DNA from: Selaginella moellendorffii
Lineage: Eukaryota; Streptophyta; Lycopodiopsida; Selaginellales; Selaginellaceae
Reading direction: 5' to 3'
Assembly (NCBI RefSeq): GCF_000143415.4
Contig: NW_003314291.1
Location: 1,433,838 to 1,497,837 of the forward strand
DNA length: 64,000 nt
The translations under genes were made by a program, and so were the position numbers. Of this stretch, positions 1-10,842 are shown piece after piece. Positions within the stretch are counted from its first letter, which is position 1; every line of letters begins with the position of its first letter. The notes below the pieces were generated by a model, which saw only the letters and a program-made list of their open reading frames with translations, had not been told where the DNA came from and ran no database searches.

Positions 1-33
1 AGAACTTTGCGAGAATTTCTTCTTGGTTTGCAG

Positions 34-390
34 CAAGCAATGCTCTTCGTTCAAGACCAGGGCCGTGAACATCCAGTCGCTGCTGATCGAGGCCGATCCA
101 AGCTTGAAAATCTCCATCAACCCGGAAAAGGTACGCGAGAACTTTTGGCCGCGGCGAAGATCTTGCTCGTCTAATACATCCATCTTTCTCGCAGCCGCGG
201 AAGGGTTGCTTCGAGATCAGAGACGATGGCGGACGGATTTTTGTGTCGCTCAAGGTAGGGAGAAAAAGTCGAGCTCGATCTTCCTCGTAATGAGAATTTT
301 GTGACGCAGGACCTCACGAGACCCTTCGAAGATCTCAAGAAACTCAATCTGGAGGAAACGGCACAGAGCATTCTCAAGGAGCTGACTTGA
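34..390 (+). CDS. Selenoprotein H-like (Rdx-fold) protein, 3' part only
   Basis: Last three exons of a gene that begins before the window: 34-130, 195-254 and 310-390 (TGA). All have GT/AG borders and consistent phase. The peptide resembles plant homologues of selenoprotein H, a thioredoxin-like redox family. It reads KQC then SSFKTRA, an NPEKPRKGCFEIRD stretch, and a C-terminal helix ending ILKELT. The first base of exon 34-130 completes a codon split by the intron; if the missing bases are TG, this gives C-K-Q-C, the Cys form of the CxxU motif. The second site is TGC (Cys), not a selenocysteine codon. Introns are 64 and 55 bp. The stop lies 99 bp before the next start codon. The N-terminus is not visible, so a related Rdx/SelW-type protein is possible. 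Confidence 0.72.
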
Positions 391-429
391 TTGACAACAA
401 CAAAAGGAATTTCTTCACCCAGATCTACT

Positions 430-489
430 AAAACCAAAAAAATGCCCTCTTCTTTTGTTTTAGGGTTCTTCATTTCTAGGGTTGTTGGA
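430..489 (+). promoter_or_regulatory. Short leader with telo-box-like TAGGGTT motifs before MED32
   Basis: The 99 bp between the upstream stop and the MED32 start contain two TAGGGTT motifs close to the ATG. The same AAACCCTA-type (telo-box) motif lies just upstream of other housekeeping starts in this window (35238, 40914). Telo-boxes are known in plant promoters of growth and translation genes; function here is inferred. Confidence 0.4.
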
Positions 490-960
490 ATGGATCCCAT
501 CCTCCAAGCTCTCCAAGATTCGTACCACAGGCTACTCGCGGCGTGCGCGGCGGCGCTGGAGGCTAAGGAAGTAGCAGCGGGGGAGCGATCGGAGCGCACG
601 GACAAAGCCCTAAATTCTTTTCTCGAGAGCCACCAGCTCTTCCACGGCGCGTGCGATCGGGCCCAGGAATTCGTGGAGAGCGTGAGGCAGAGGATTGGGT
701 CCGAGTGCCTGGTGGACGAGGCGACGGGCCCGGTGTCGGGCAGGGTAGTAGCGGGGGACGCCGCCAAGGCGGGAGGCGGCGGCGCCGCCGTAGCACCGCT
801 GAGTGCCGTGCGACTCGAGCAGCTGAGCAAGGCGGTGCGGTGGCAGGTGATCGATTTGCAGCAGGGCGGCGGCGGCGGTGCGCTGTCCAATGCCGCTGGT
901 GGCAGTTTGAGTGCCGTTGGCCAAGCCCCTGGCGCTATTGTCACTCCAGAGGATGTTTAA
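490..960 (+). CDS. MED32: Mediator complex subunit 32
   Basis: Intronless ORF of 156 aa. Mediator subunit 32 is a plant-specific subunit placed with the Mediator tail; it helps link transcription factors to RNA polymerase II in the nucleus. The call rests on the conserved core seen here: MDPILQALQDSYHRLL at the N-terminus, an FVESVRQRIGSECLVDEATG segment, and LSAVRLEQLSKAVRW before an L-Q-rich end. Length is close to the Arabidopsis protein (recalled as about 150 aa). The frame is open upstream to 391, but ATG 490 starts exactly where family members start. Gly/Ala-rich insertions between the conserved blocks look lineage-specific. It lies head-to-tail behind the SelH-like gene. Confidence 0.88.
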   Translation: MDPILQALQDSYHRLLAACAAALEAKEVAAGERSERTDKALNSFLESHQLFHGACDRAQEFVESVRQRIGSECLVDEATGPVSGRVVAGDAAKAGGGGAAVAPLSAVRLEQLSKAVRWQVIDLQQGGGGGALSNAAGGSLSAVGQAPGAIVTPEDV

Positions 961-1390
961 AAAATGCTTGTTCGAAGTAAATAGGCGACATGTGGCACCA
1001 CTCAATAATGACGTGTGCCAGAGCTAGGGCATGTTTGCCCTTATTTCTATGTCAAATCGACGTGATAAGGTATGTAGTTTTCCATTTTGCGTTCCATTTA
1101 TCACTCTAGAACGACAGCGCAACAAATTCTTCGAAGCCCCTAGACTTTTGCGAATGGGGGTCTATGATCCGGTTGCAAGCCCTCCACTGTGGCTCAAGAA
1201 CAAGAGGTAAGCATTGTCTGTAAGTTACGTCTCTGAGTTTGTTCTAAGCAGATTGACAAGAGGCTCGGTCGCGTTTCAACAGAAAGAAAACGATAGACCG
1301 GTGGCCAAAGTGCCTTAGAGCAAACAATTGTCTTCTTCATTTTCCTAGTTCAATTTTCTTGTTTTCCTCCTGCAAGAGGCTGATGCTGCA
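961..1390. other. Intergenic spacer
   Basis: 430 bp between MED32 and the PPR gene. I see no gene. It should hold the MED32 3' UTR and the PPR promoter and leader, including a T/C-rich stretch just before ATG 1391. Confidence 0.6.
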
Positions 1391-4300
1391 ATGGTGCTAT
1401 CGCTCGCATCCAACGTTCCAAATTCGATGATCTTTTGTGGTAAGCTTCTTCCTGTGCGTTTTGTTTTTTTTGCTTTGGCTTTCCTTACATTGGCTTTCTT
1501 TTGTTTTACAGGAGCTGTCTCGACTTCTTCTTCCTTCTCTGGTATGCTCATAACACACATGTCTATGAACGCTGATAAATATTGTTCCGCCTCCAGGGAA
1601 CGAGAAGGACGATAAGCATTCGGACGCTCGAACTTATGCTAAGCTTCTTAGCTCGTGCAACTCTCTGAAAGATGGTAAGTCGTTGCATGAAGCGATTGTT
1701 AAGGAAAAGCTGGACAGAGATGTGTACTTACGCAAACTTCTTGTCAAGATGTACCTCAACAACGGAAGTGCCCGAGATGCTTGGGAAGTGTTCAAGGAAA
1801 TTCAACCATCCGTGGACGTAATCCCGTGGACAACGATTATTGGAGCCTTCAACCGAGAAAAACTCCACGCAAAAGCTCTTGGAGTTTTTCGGTGCATGCT
1901 ACTACAAGGTCTGAAGCCCGACGCAGTAGCGTTTCTTCCGGTGCTCGAGGCGTGTGCCGCTCTGGAACGCTTAAAGGACGGGCTCCTGCTGCACGGCTAC
2001 ATTTTAGAGGCAGGATTAGTGGTCGACTCCGCTCTTGGCAACTCGATCATCAACCTGTATGGAAAGTGTGGGAGCTTCTCAGAGGCACAAGAGGTGTTTG
2101 ACCGGATGCCACACAAAAACGTCATCAGCTGGACTTCGCTGGTTGCGGCCTATGGTCGGAACGGACTTCCGGACAGGGCTCTGGAGCTGTTTCATTTGAT
2201 GCAGCTTCAAGGTGTGAGACCGAGCAGGATTTCTTTCGTTACGGTGCTTAACAGCTGCGAGAGTTCGTTAAGTGTAGAAGAGGCCCGGAAGATCCACAGC
2301 TGCATCAAGGAAAGTGGCTGTGAGCTACAGATCATCATCGGAAATGCGCTCGTCAACATGTACGCAAAGTGTGGAGTGCCTGAAGACGCGTTTCAAGTCT
2401 TTCACAGGATGGCCGAGCGTGACGTTGTCACTTGGACGGCGCTCATCTCCGCTTGGGCGTTACAAGGGAAAACGATGGAAACGTCCCTGCTCGTGCGAGA
2501 GATGTTGCTTCATGGTGTCACGCCAAACCATGTTACGTTTGTCACGGTCCTCAACGCTTGCGAGAAGCCGTCAAGCCTGGCCTTTGGGAAGAAAATCCAC
2601 GCTTTGGCTGTGGAAGCTGGATACGAGCCGGAGCTGATCGTCGGAAACGCTACCGTCAACATGTATGGGAAGTGTGGGAGCCTCGAAGATGCATACGCAG
2701 TGTTTGACAGGATGCCGGCTCGAGATGTCATCACTTGGAACGCTATCATCTCGGCCTACGCCCATCAGGCGCATCACAGAGAGCCCCTCGTCCTCTTCGA
2801 GCGAATGGAAGCCGAGGACGTGACTCCAAACAAAGTTACTTTCGTCACAGTTCTCTACGCTTGCGCGAAGCTGAAAGCTCTAGAAGAGGGAAGAGCAATC
2901 CATGCTCGAGTGTCCGAGGCTGGTTTGGCATCGGAAGTTATCGTCGGGACAGCGCTCGTCAACTTGTACGCAAAGTGTGGGTGGCTGGACGAAGCTCGAG
3001 AGATCTTTGACAGCATGCGACGGGAGGACGTGATCTCGTGGAACTCCATCATTGGTCCCTATGCCGAGAGTGGGATGATCTCACAGGCCATGGAGCTGCT
3101 GGAGAAGATGGAGTGTGAGGGAATTCTTGCGGACGAGGTGACTTATATCAGCATCTTAAACGCACTTTCCTCTCCCGAGTGGCTAGAACAAGGTAGGCTC
3201 CTTCACAGGCTGATCGCCAAGAGAAAGCTGGGACTCAAAGCCACCACTGAGACGGCTCTACTCAACATGTACGTGAGGTGTGGAAGCGTGGAGGACGCCG
3301 AGGAAGTTTTCAACGCGATGGACCGTCACGACGTGGTGTCGTGGACGAGCATGATCCTGGGATACTACCAGGCAGAGCAGCACAGCAAAGCTCTACGAGC
3401 TTACAAGAGGATGCAGCAGAATGGAGTGCTCCCGGACAAGGCAGCTCTCGTCACCATCTTCAAAGTTTGCTCGAGCCCGGAGCTCATAAGCGAGGGGAGA
3501 ATGATCCATGCTTTGTTGAGAGGAAGCGAGCTCGATAATGACACTGAAGTTGGCAACGCCGCGATCAACATGTATGGCAGAAGCCACTGCTGCGACGCGG
3601 CCCGCGAGACTTTCGACTCGATGCCTCGACGAGACTCCGCTACCTGGGGGTCAATCCTCACGACTTTTTCGCAGCACGACGAGCACGGCAAAGTGATGGA
3701 ACTCTTCGAGCTCGGGGAGAGACGGGGCGAGGCTCCCGTCCACACCAAGGCCGGATGCCTGAGCGTCATCCGTGCGTGTGGAAACTTGGGCGCTCTTGCT
3801 CGAGGCAGGAAGATCCACAGCCAGATCGAAGACGCGGCTGCTGGATCGCTCAAGTCGTGTGGCATCGTCGGGTCGGCTCTGGTGGATATGTATGGAAGAT
3901 GTGGAAGTGTGGAGGAGGCCAGGAGCGTCTTGGACGGCTTAAGCAGCTCTCGGGACATGGTGCTGTGGACGAGCATGATGGTGGCTTACGCACGAAACGC
4001 ACAGGGATGGAAGGCTCTCGAGATTTTCTGGCTGCTTCAGCAAGAGGGTCTCATCCCGGACGACGTCGTCTTTGTGGCACTGCTCTCGGCTTGCAGCAGC
4101 GTGGGAGCGATCGACGAGGCACTCGAGTTCTTCGCGTGCATGACACTGGATTACGGACTGGAGGCTGGCAAGCATCACTTGGGGTGCGTGATTGATCTCC
4201 TGGGACGAACAGGGCGGCTGGCAGAAGCGGAGGAGACGATGAAGGCTGCCAAAAAGTTTAGTGACAAGGAAGATGATCCGGTGATGTGGATGAGCATACT

Positions 4301-4433
4301 TGGTGGCTGTTCCATCCATCAGGAAGTGGAACGGGGATGTCGAGCGATGAAGAAGATCTTTGGTCAGGAGGATCAAGCTGCTGCTCTGGTTATGCTTTCA
4401 AACATGCATAGAGTATCTACTACATATCATTGA
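1391..4433 (+). CDS. PLS-class pentatricopeptide repeat protein, C-terminally short
   Basis: Three exons: 1391-1439, 1512-1541 and 1597-4433 (971 aa). Exon joins are phase-consistent. The long exon has no ATG at its head, so the two small upstream exons supply the start and a Ser-rich, targeting-like N-terminus. The protein is a run of PLS-type PPR units with repeated signatures such as NMYGKCGSLEDA, VFDRMP and VVTWTALI. PPR-PLS proteins bind organellar RNA one base per repeat, and many specify C-to-U editing in plastids or mitochondria. Near the end come the usual pre-E segments (VIDLLGRTGRLAEAEE, then MWMSILGGCSIH), but the protein stops at ALVMLSNMH plus seven unrelated residues. The E motif is therefore cut and no DYW domain follows. 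A CR-type gene begins 91 bp downstream, so the tail was probably lost by rearrangement. The target RNA cannot be read from the sequence. Confidence 0.85.
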
Positions 4434-4524
4434 GATTTTGGGGACAATTACACTTGGTTATCCCATGCTCATTCAGGTTAGCAAGCTAAAAAGCTACCAC
4501 CTTTCTTGGTTTAGGTTTGGCGAA

Positions 4525-6189
4525 ATGTGGGTGGGGAGGTGTGGTGCACTGTGGGCACCTCGACGGCAGCTGCACAAACGGGCGGATCCGGTAAGGGCTA
4601 TAGCAGCTCTGGAGCGTGCCAGAATCAAGGTCGAAGTCTGCAATCAAGTCAAGGTGGACAAAGGCGCTCCTCCCGCACAGGCCGCATTCCTGGATCTGCC
4701 TGACGATGTTAGCGAGTGGTGGCTCACGGGACGCATAAACCGAAAGCTCCTCGTCCGCGAGTGCTACGATCCCATTTTTAATCTTGTGTGGCAGCACAAT
4801 GAGGTGGTGGCGAAGGAGAAAGGGATGCCCAGGGCAGGCGCAGTCTTGCTGGGGAATCCTGGCATCGGTAAGACAGGGTTTTTGTGGCTGGCGTTGTGGA
4901 AACTGCTGGCCATGAAATGCAACATCATCATCAGGCTACCTACAATTCGTGACTACATATGTGTCTCTTGGACGGATGACGACCAACTCAAAGTGGAGGA
5001 GCATAGGGACATTTCGGACGCGCTATGGGCTCGTGGTAATCAGCCCTGGTATCTTGCTGACAATTCGATACCAAGTTCGGATTGGGCTTTGCGCTGCAAG
5101 TTCTTGCTAACGTGTTCTCCGGTCAAAGCTGATTACTATGAGTTTGCAAAGGCCGGCAGCGTCCGGAAGTTCTTCGATCCAGTCTGGACAGAAAATGAGC
5201 TTCTGGCCCTCAACGAGCACAACTTTGGGCATGATCCAGAAGAAGTGAGCGAACGCTTCCTCAAATGGGGTGGTGTGCCTTACTATGTGCTGGAGAAGAT
5301 AGGGCCAGATGTCCAAATGGAGATACGCAATGCCATTGGGGCCGTGAGGGATTTCGACCAGATTATCAAGCTCCAGTCACTGCAGGAAGACCAGAGTCAC
5401 AAGGTGCTCCACATGATTGTGGATGAGAGCACTTACTCGACTTACCGCTTGGCTCTTGCGAGTCCCTACGTTGAACAGCAGCTGCTATCAAATCTCCCGT
5501 TACCCGATCTGAAGCGCTTTCTGTCGGTAGAGCAACCAGACGCTTTCAGGGATGTCCAGGGAAAGCTGTTGGAGCATTTTATTTGTGAAGTGATCATTCC
5601 GAAGGGTAGTAAGCTACAGTACAGGGAGCTCCAAGAAAATGGGGAGTTTGGGCCAGTTATGCAGGGGAGCTTCCCAAAGGTTGCTTCAAGATATGATCTG
5701 GATCGAAAGGCAGGAGCTGGGCGTGAGGCTGTTTTTCCAGCACAGATCCTGCCAGGCCACAAGAATGCCCTGTTCAAGCCTTCCTCGGCAAGGAACGCTG
5801 AGTGGGACTTCATTGTGAATGGATCTGTATACCAGGTCACCATTACAGAGGAGCGTGCGCTGCGACTCGGGCAAGCATTTGAGCGAGCACTTGAGTTCCT
5901 CCGAGTCCACCATGGCAACGACAATGAGCTCGACTTCTGCATTCTTGTACCGCTCTTCAATCTCACCAAGTTCACCGTTGACTGGTTCGATACTGTCAAG
6001 CTGGCTGAGAAGGGGAAGAAGTGGTCGTTCAATGACAGACAAGAGATTGCTGGTCAAGTGATGCGCAAGCTCGAGCAGCTCAACGTCAAGGTGAAGATGG
6101 TTTCCCTAGATATTGGGGATGGTTGTCCAGGGTGCATGAGAACAGGCTTTATCAGCAGTCAGAAATCTTGTCTTCCATGTCTGCACTAG
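4525..6189 (+). CDS. Crinkler/RHS-like (CR) P-loop NTPase with C-terminal nuclease-like domain
   Basis: ORF of 554 aa from ATG 4525. The frame is open upstream to 4360, and a possible splice acceptor at 4514 means a further 5' exon is not excluded. Visible parts: a P-loop GNPGIGKT (residues 110-117); a Walker-B-like PWYLADN (174-180); then the linked FFDPVWTENELLAL and RFLKWGGVPYYVLE segments, typical of the NTPase module shared by trypanosome RHS proteins and oomycete/fungal Crinklers. Near the C-terminus, AEWDFIVNG plus VYQVT (D428...Q437-V-T439) has the shape of a PD-(D/E)xK nuclease core, with Q/T in place of the usual E/K; activity is uncertain. The tail holds CPGC and CLPC pairs. In this superfamily NTPase-nuclease proteins act as effectors or intragenomic/host-conflict toxins; the role in a plant is unknown. 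A degraded relative lies at 7964-9823. Confidence 0.7.
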   Translation: MWVGRCGALWAPRRQLHKRADPVRAIAALERARIKVEVCNQVKVDKGAPPAQAAFLDLPDDVSEWWLTGRINRKLLVRECYDPIFNLVWQHNEVVAKEKGMPRAGAVLLGNPGIGKTGFLWLALWKLLAMKCNIIIRLPTIRDYICVSWTDDDQLKVEEHRDISDALWARGNQPWYLADNSIPSSDWALRCKFLLTCSPVKADYYEFAKAGSVRKFFDPVWTENELLALNEHNFGHDPEEVSERFLKWGGVPYYVLEKIGPDVQMEIRNAIGAVRDFDQIIKLQSLQEDQSHKVLHMIVDESTYSTYRLALASPYVEQQLLSNLPLPDLKRFLSVEQPDAFRDVQGKLLEHFICEVIIPKGSKLQYRELQENGEFGPVMQGSFPKVASRYDLDRKAGAGREAVFPAQILPGHKNALFKPSSARNAEWDFIVNGSVYQVTITEERALRLGQAFERALEFLRVHHGNDNELDFCILVPLFNLTKFTVDWFDTVKLAEKGKKWSFNDRQEIAGQVMRKLEQLNVKVKMVSLDIGDGCPGCMRTGFISSQKSCLPCLH

Positions 6190-7247
6190 ACACGTCTGGA
6201 TACGCCAACCAAAGAACAGCATTCTCCAATTCAAATTCATGGAATCGGATCACATGCAAAACCTAGACTTTGGAGGAATGACATAAGTTAGGAGCACACG
6301 TGTATTGCGTGGAAGTATGGTGAACGGGAAGACCTCCGGCTAGAAAGGATTAGAAGCTAGAAACTTACCAGATTTCGTCATTACAATACCGCTGGGTTTC
6401 AACAACATTCAATTGTACAGGATTTCAAGTTCTGGCAGGGCAAATTTCTTTGATCCAGGCCTGAAAGAACGAGAAAATCCTGCTGTGGGATCCTTCTTGG
6501 GAGTTTCTTCAAGTGAAAATTGATTGAGTGTCTTTGTAATTCTTGAAAGAAATGATGTTCTGTGGCATCTCTGAAATGAGCGCGTGTCATTGCTCCGGAT
6601 TCTCCTGGGCAAGTGCCGTAATCTAAACGTTCCAAGCTATGGCGTTTCTTTGGCACGCCTTGCTAAACAACTAGATCGATCCCTCCAGCGCTCTCGCAGA
6701 CGATGTGCAATGGCCTGGACGAGCAGATCGCCGAGCTAGTGCAAGCTTCTCCAAGCAAGTAATTAGCAGAATTTTAAAAAATGGCACAAAAATCCAACAT
6801 CTAAACATTTCTCTTCGCTTATTTTCAAGTGTAATGGCACCCTGGGAAGAGCTTATGGTGCTGCTTGTCTCAGATCTAAACTTCCATCAATTCCCTTGTC
6901 ATACCGTCTTGAAACTCCACCTATATGTAGGTAGTATGATTTGTGAGAATGGCCTGCGTTTTTTATCTCTCTAGCTCGGAGAAAGACTGGAGCGATCCTC
7001 GGGAATGATTTGATCGTGGATATAGTACGATATTTCCCTCTGCGCCCGAAGCTTTCATCAAGAAAGCTGAAAGCCATTGCACAAGCTCTTGACGGTTTTG
7101 CTCTTGCTCATTGACCACCGAATCATCATAACTTTCCATCCAAACCAATTGACAAGCCCTGGCTCATACCTTGGTGTTCTCGTCTCGTACAAGAACAAAC
7201 ATTGTGGATACGAGCAGCAGGAGCAAGCGAAATTTTCCAGGTCATGG
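6190..7247. other. Intergenic, no gene recognised
   Basis: About 1.06 kb behind the CR gene. Short open frames on both strands show no family signature. It presumably holds the 3' UTR of the CR gene. Confidence 0.5.
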
Positions 7248-7600
7248 GCGATTTGCCACAGCCGCCATATTGTGCTCCTGGTCAAACCAGCGCAAAGTTC
7301 AAATCAAAGCATTACAAAATTAAAAGGAAAAAGGAAAAAGCACCAGTTTTTGCAGAGCCCTCTTAGATTTTGCTTTCCTATGGAAGTGATCAAGAGCAGT
7401 CAATCCGGGTGCTTTGATCAAGGATTGAAGGTCCCTCCCATAATGCCAAAAAGTTGTCCAGCTTGACTACCGATCAAGCGCTGCTCTACTCGTCAGGATC
7501 TTCGCTCCTAGGGCCTTGTCATCCATTGGATCTGCTGCTCATCGAGCTGCGTTGGCGGGCAAATGAGAATGAATGTGGAATGCTTTTGGTGGCGATTTTC
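7248..7600 (+). repeat. Left arm of imperfect inverted repeat around the CR pseudogene
   Basis: Blocks here recur in reverse complement at 10310-10842, in the same order with indels. They include CGATTTGCCACA (about 7249), CAGTCAATCCGGG (about 7397), GCTCTACTCGTCAGGA (about 7483), CATCCATTGGA (about 7520), and a GAATGAATGTGGAATGCTTTTG block (about 7569-7590). The arms flank the decayed CR copy. They could be terminal repeats of an old mobile unit or remnants of an inverted duplication. Confidence 0.5.
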
Positions 7601-7963
7601 ATCCACAGGCCTAAAATGCTTTGATCCCCATTCACGGCCACATCCAAATCGAGGTCCCAAGTATGGCATCAACATCATCCACTCCTCTCTAGTGGCAGCA
7701 CAGCGTTCTTAGAACTTCCACATCCGCACAATGCAGTGGATGGCAAGTTATGCTGCTCCATTCCTGGGGACTGAGACTATTGGAAAGAGACATAGGCCTC
7801 GGTATTGGGATTCAATCTATGCAGCTCAGCTGGTGACTTCTCTAATTACTCATTGATGATCATTTGTTTGTTTTTAGGCTGATTGAAAGAGCTATCAAAG
7901 ACGATCAACAACGATCACGCCCTTAGCTTGCATGGCTGCAGCTAGCAACTTCATGTTCCTATA

Positions 7964-9823
7964 CTAGTCAGGATCCATTCCAGCTGAAATGGCAATGGCA
8001 TTGAGCTGTGGCTTTTTGAGATTCTTGAGGTCCATAAGCGACAGTCGCACTGTTGCAGCCGCTGCAGACACATCTGGAACTGGGGGACAGCCAGCAAGTG
8101 TGGTGTAGTGTTCCTCCCTATTGAGTGCAATATCGCGCAAGAGATTGAGTTCCTTGGTCGGCAACGCAGCTAGGGCATCTTCAAAGGACCTGATGTGCAG
8201 CGTATACGCCAGGACCCGAAGCATGCTCCACTGCGGTGCTGATTAATACTGCCACCCTTGGGATCTTCATCTTTGCTCGTCAGGCATATAAAGGCGAAGT
8301 GCAGCTTCCATTCCTTCAAGTCCACTGGTCGATCACTTGAATGCTCATAAACCTGTCTGCAGAATGCAAGTGCTTGTCTAAGCTGGTGGTGACCTGCAGC
8401 GCCATCAAATGAAGCTGGCCAGCCATGTCCCTGTATACTACAGCCCCGTCAATGTCTCCAAAGTTGAACTTGGTGGGGAAAAACACAATGCCGTAGCCAC
8501 GAGCAGGCAGCTCCTTCAACAGGTTTGGAGCAGTCCTGAAGCGTTCAGCTTTCACTGTGGATATGTCCAAGTAGGGAGCAATCCTTATTCCCAGCCTGGA
8601 TACCACGTCCGTGAAAAGTCACTCGCATATCCAGCCTATTTCCGCCCAGTTGGTAACAGGCTCCTTCATCACCACTTCACAATAGTCACCACCCCGAGCC
8701 TTGGCAAAAGTTGCTTCCTTTTCACGGAAAACGTCGATGTAGAGCTCCTCAATGTAAGGTGTACAGAACTTGCCTCTAGACAGTGTATAACGAGGATCTA
8801 TATCCGTCATCTCACTCAGGCGGTGACACTGCTGAGAAACTCTGAGATGCTTCCTAATATCCCGCTCGATGGAACTGATGATGCGATGCTCCTCAAAGAA
8901 AACCAGTACCGTTTGCCAATCCTCCTCATCCATCTTCAAGCAGCTCCACGGCGTCTTCGACTTTCATCATTTCAAGCATCTCTTGGGGCTTGGCCTTTCC
9001 TTGGGTCTGGAGAGCCTTCCATTCCTTATCGCAGGCCACAAGTTTGTAGCAGTCATTCAGAATGGCACAGCGACTTGAATCACGCTGCCGCTCCTTAAAT
9101 TGGCCAATAACTGCACCTAGAACTGAGCTTCTCATGTATGTCCTCAGAGCTCTCTCACTCAGCCCCTCCTCACAGCAGGCACTCCCGACAGAGTCATGCA
9201 GTTTCTCTTCGTCTAGCTCAGCCTCTGGAGAAACTCCCCACAAGACCTTACAGCCTTGTAGAAAGATATCCAGTTGGTGAGCAGCGGCGGAGCGGATTTG
9301 TAACGATTGGTTCCAAGTGTCGACATCTAATGCCTGTGTGTCATCGAGGATGAACCAGAAGTCTCGTGGCAGATGTTCTTCCTGCAAAGAGTCAATCATT
9401 TCAATCTCCATCACCATCCTCCAAATAGGCAAAGAGGAGCGCATCCTTGAGGCACCCGAAAAGATCATGCTTCGCCTGCATCATGTTCCAGATGCAGAGA
9501 ATGCGGGACGTGGCCTTGACAAACTGAATACAGGCGAAAACCCTCAGACGAACTCTCTTGCCTTGCCTATGCCTTTAGCCCCTACCACTACACCACCGTC
9601 GTCTGGAATGTCATCGTCCCAGACATCCAAGAACTCCCCAAAACCCTCAATCCCTATAACATCTAGTCTTCGCCCTGGTCTGCCGCTCTCGAATGCCTGG
9701 GTATGGAATAGAAGTTACCTTATCGGGATTGAGCAGATCTTCGTGCTTGAGTTTCCGCATAGCAGTCCATGCTTCGACGGCTGCTGTCATGTCGCCCACA
9801 TCGCGCTTGCGTTTTGTGACCGC
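7964..9823 (-). pseudogene. Decayed Crinkler/RHS-like (CR) gene
   Basis: Reading down the minus strand, pieces of a CR protein appear in order but in different frames. An N-terminal piece (MTAAVEAWTAMRKLKHEDLL) is followed by a likely intron and a P-loop-like GAKGIGKA (about 9555-9582). Next come a Walker-B-like FWFILDD (about 9350), a helical middle, and a nuclease-like block with FNFGDIDGAVV and LQVTTS (about 8400-8480). That block matches the D...QVT spacing of the intact copy at 4525-6189. A last piece (7964-8224) has an LKNLKKPQLNAIAISAGM stretch that could be a SAP-like helix pair. Breaks: a stop and frame change right after the P-loop, a frame change near 8935, an in-frame TGA at 8619, and another frame change near 8316. 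The piece boundaries do not all suit introns, so I call it a pseudogene. Confidence 0.6.
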
Positions 9824-10309
9824 AGGTCTCCAAAGTTGATAAAACCCTACGTTTCAGGTTTTATTGTCGAATTTTCAGAAGTACTTGTATGGCAAAGAGT
9901 CATCGAGCCTCGCTTATCCTACTAAGGTTTGCAAGAAAATGCAGCGACTGGGATATTTCTTTAGACGTGTGGTCTGCAAACCTCTTCGTGCCTCCACTGG
10001 TGAACCACCGGTCGTGCTGTGAAAAGTAGATGTAATTCTCTCGATGATGTCCATAGCTTGGGAGGTGATGTCGTCCACCTCTTGAGGTGTGTGTGTGAAG
10101 CACGAAGGATTCTAAAAGACAATCCCCTCAAACCCAATGTATCTCTTGGCTTCCCATGAAGAGTAATGATCATGGAAATGGTGTACCTGTTGATCTCTGG
10201 TGCCATTGAGACTGTGGCTTGCTTGGCCGCCTACTCGGCCAGAACAAGAAATCACACTTTGCAGCAACTGGGACATGCCTAGTCACCATCTTGGGCAGGA
10301 CGCAGTTAT

Positions 10310-10842
10310 TTAAGGCAATCTCAAAAGCTTTCCATATTCATTCCCATTCATGGCCGCCAACCCAGTTACCACATAAACATGTGATCTCACGAGCCGCCAT
10401 CGCCGAATCGCGCCCGCGGGCATGAGCAGCACTCCGGATTTGAATCATAGGGCTCCAATGGATGCTAGCGGTGCGAGCGAAGTCCTGACGAGTAGAGCAC
10501 AGTTTGGTGTTTGCTCTGTGGTCCAAGCTCTAGAAATAGAGCAGAAAGAGGCATTCAATTCACACACATTCACCCAATGTTCTCTTTCTTTGATGTAAGA
10601 ATTTGATCACCACCACCACCCCAACTAACACTCTCATACACTGAAAAAACATATACACTTTCTTCTTGTGGCTTGATCAATCAAACAATCGTCTAAAAAA
10701 ATTCGATAAAAAATTCCCAAGTTTTTGCTTTCCTTGGTTTTGGTTTGATTTACTCGGAACTTCTCATGCCCATCAGAAAACTAGCGATGCTTCCCCGGAT
10801 TGACTGCCCTTGGTTATGACAAGCGCAGTGTGGCAAATCGTT
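10310..10842 (-). repeat. Right arm of imperfect inverted repeat around the CR pseudogene
   Basis: Reverse complement carries the same ordered blocks as 7248-7600: CGATTTGCCACA, GCAGTCAATCCGGGG, GCTCTACTCGTCAGGA, CATCCATTGGA, and GAATGAATATGGAAAGC. It is longer than the left arm because of insertions. No target duplication was found by eye. Confidence 0.5.

Noticed and set aside
41-43. Selenocysteine codon in the SelH-like gene
   Set aside because: The codon is TGC (Cys), and land plants lack the selenocysteine insertion system.
1683-1685. TTG as the start of the long PPR frame
   Set aside because: Two small upstream exons with good splice sites provide an ATG (1391), and the frame before TTG continues as normal PPR sequence.
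8619-8645. A 27-bp GTGACT...CCAG stretch as an intron removing the in-frame TGA in the CR pseudogene
   Set aside because: Too short to be spliced; with the other frame changes, decay is the simpler reading.
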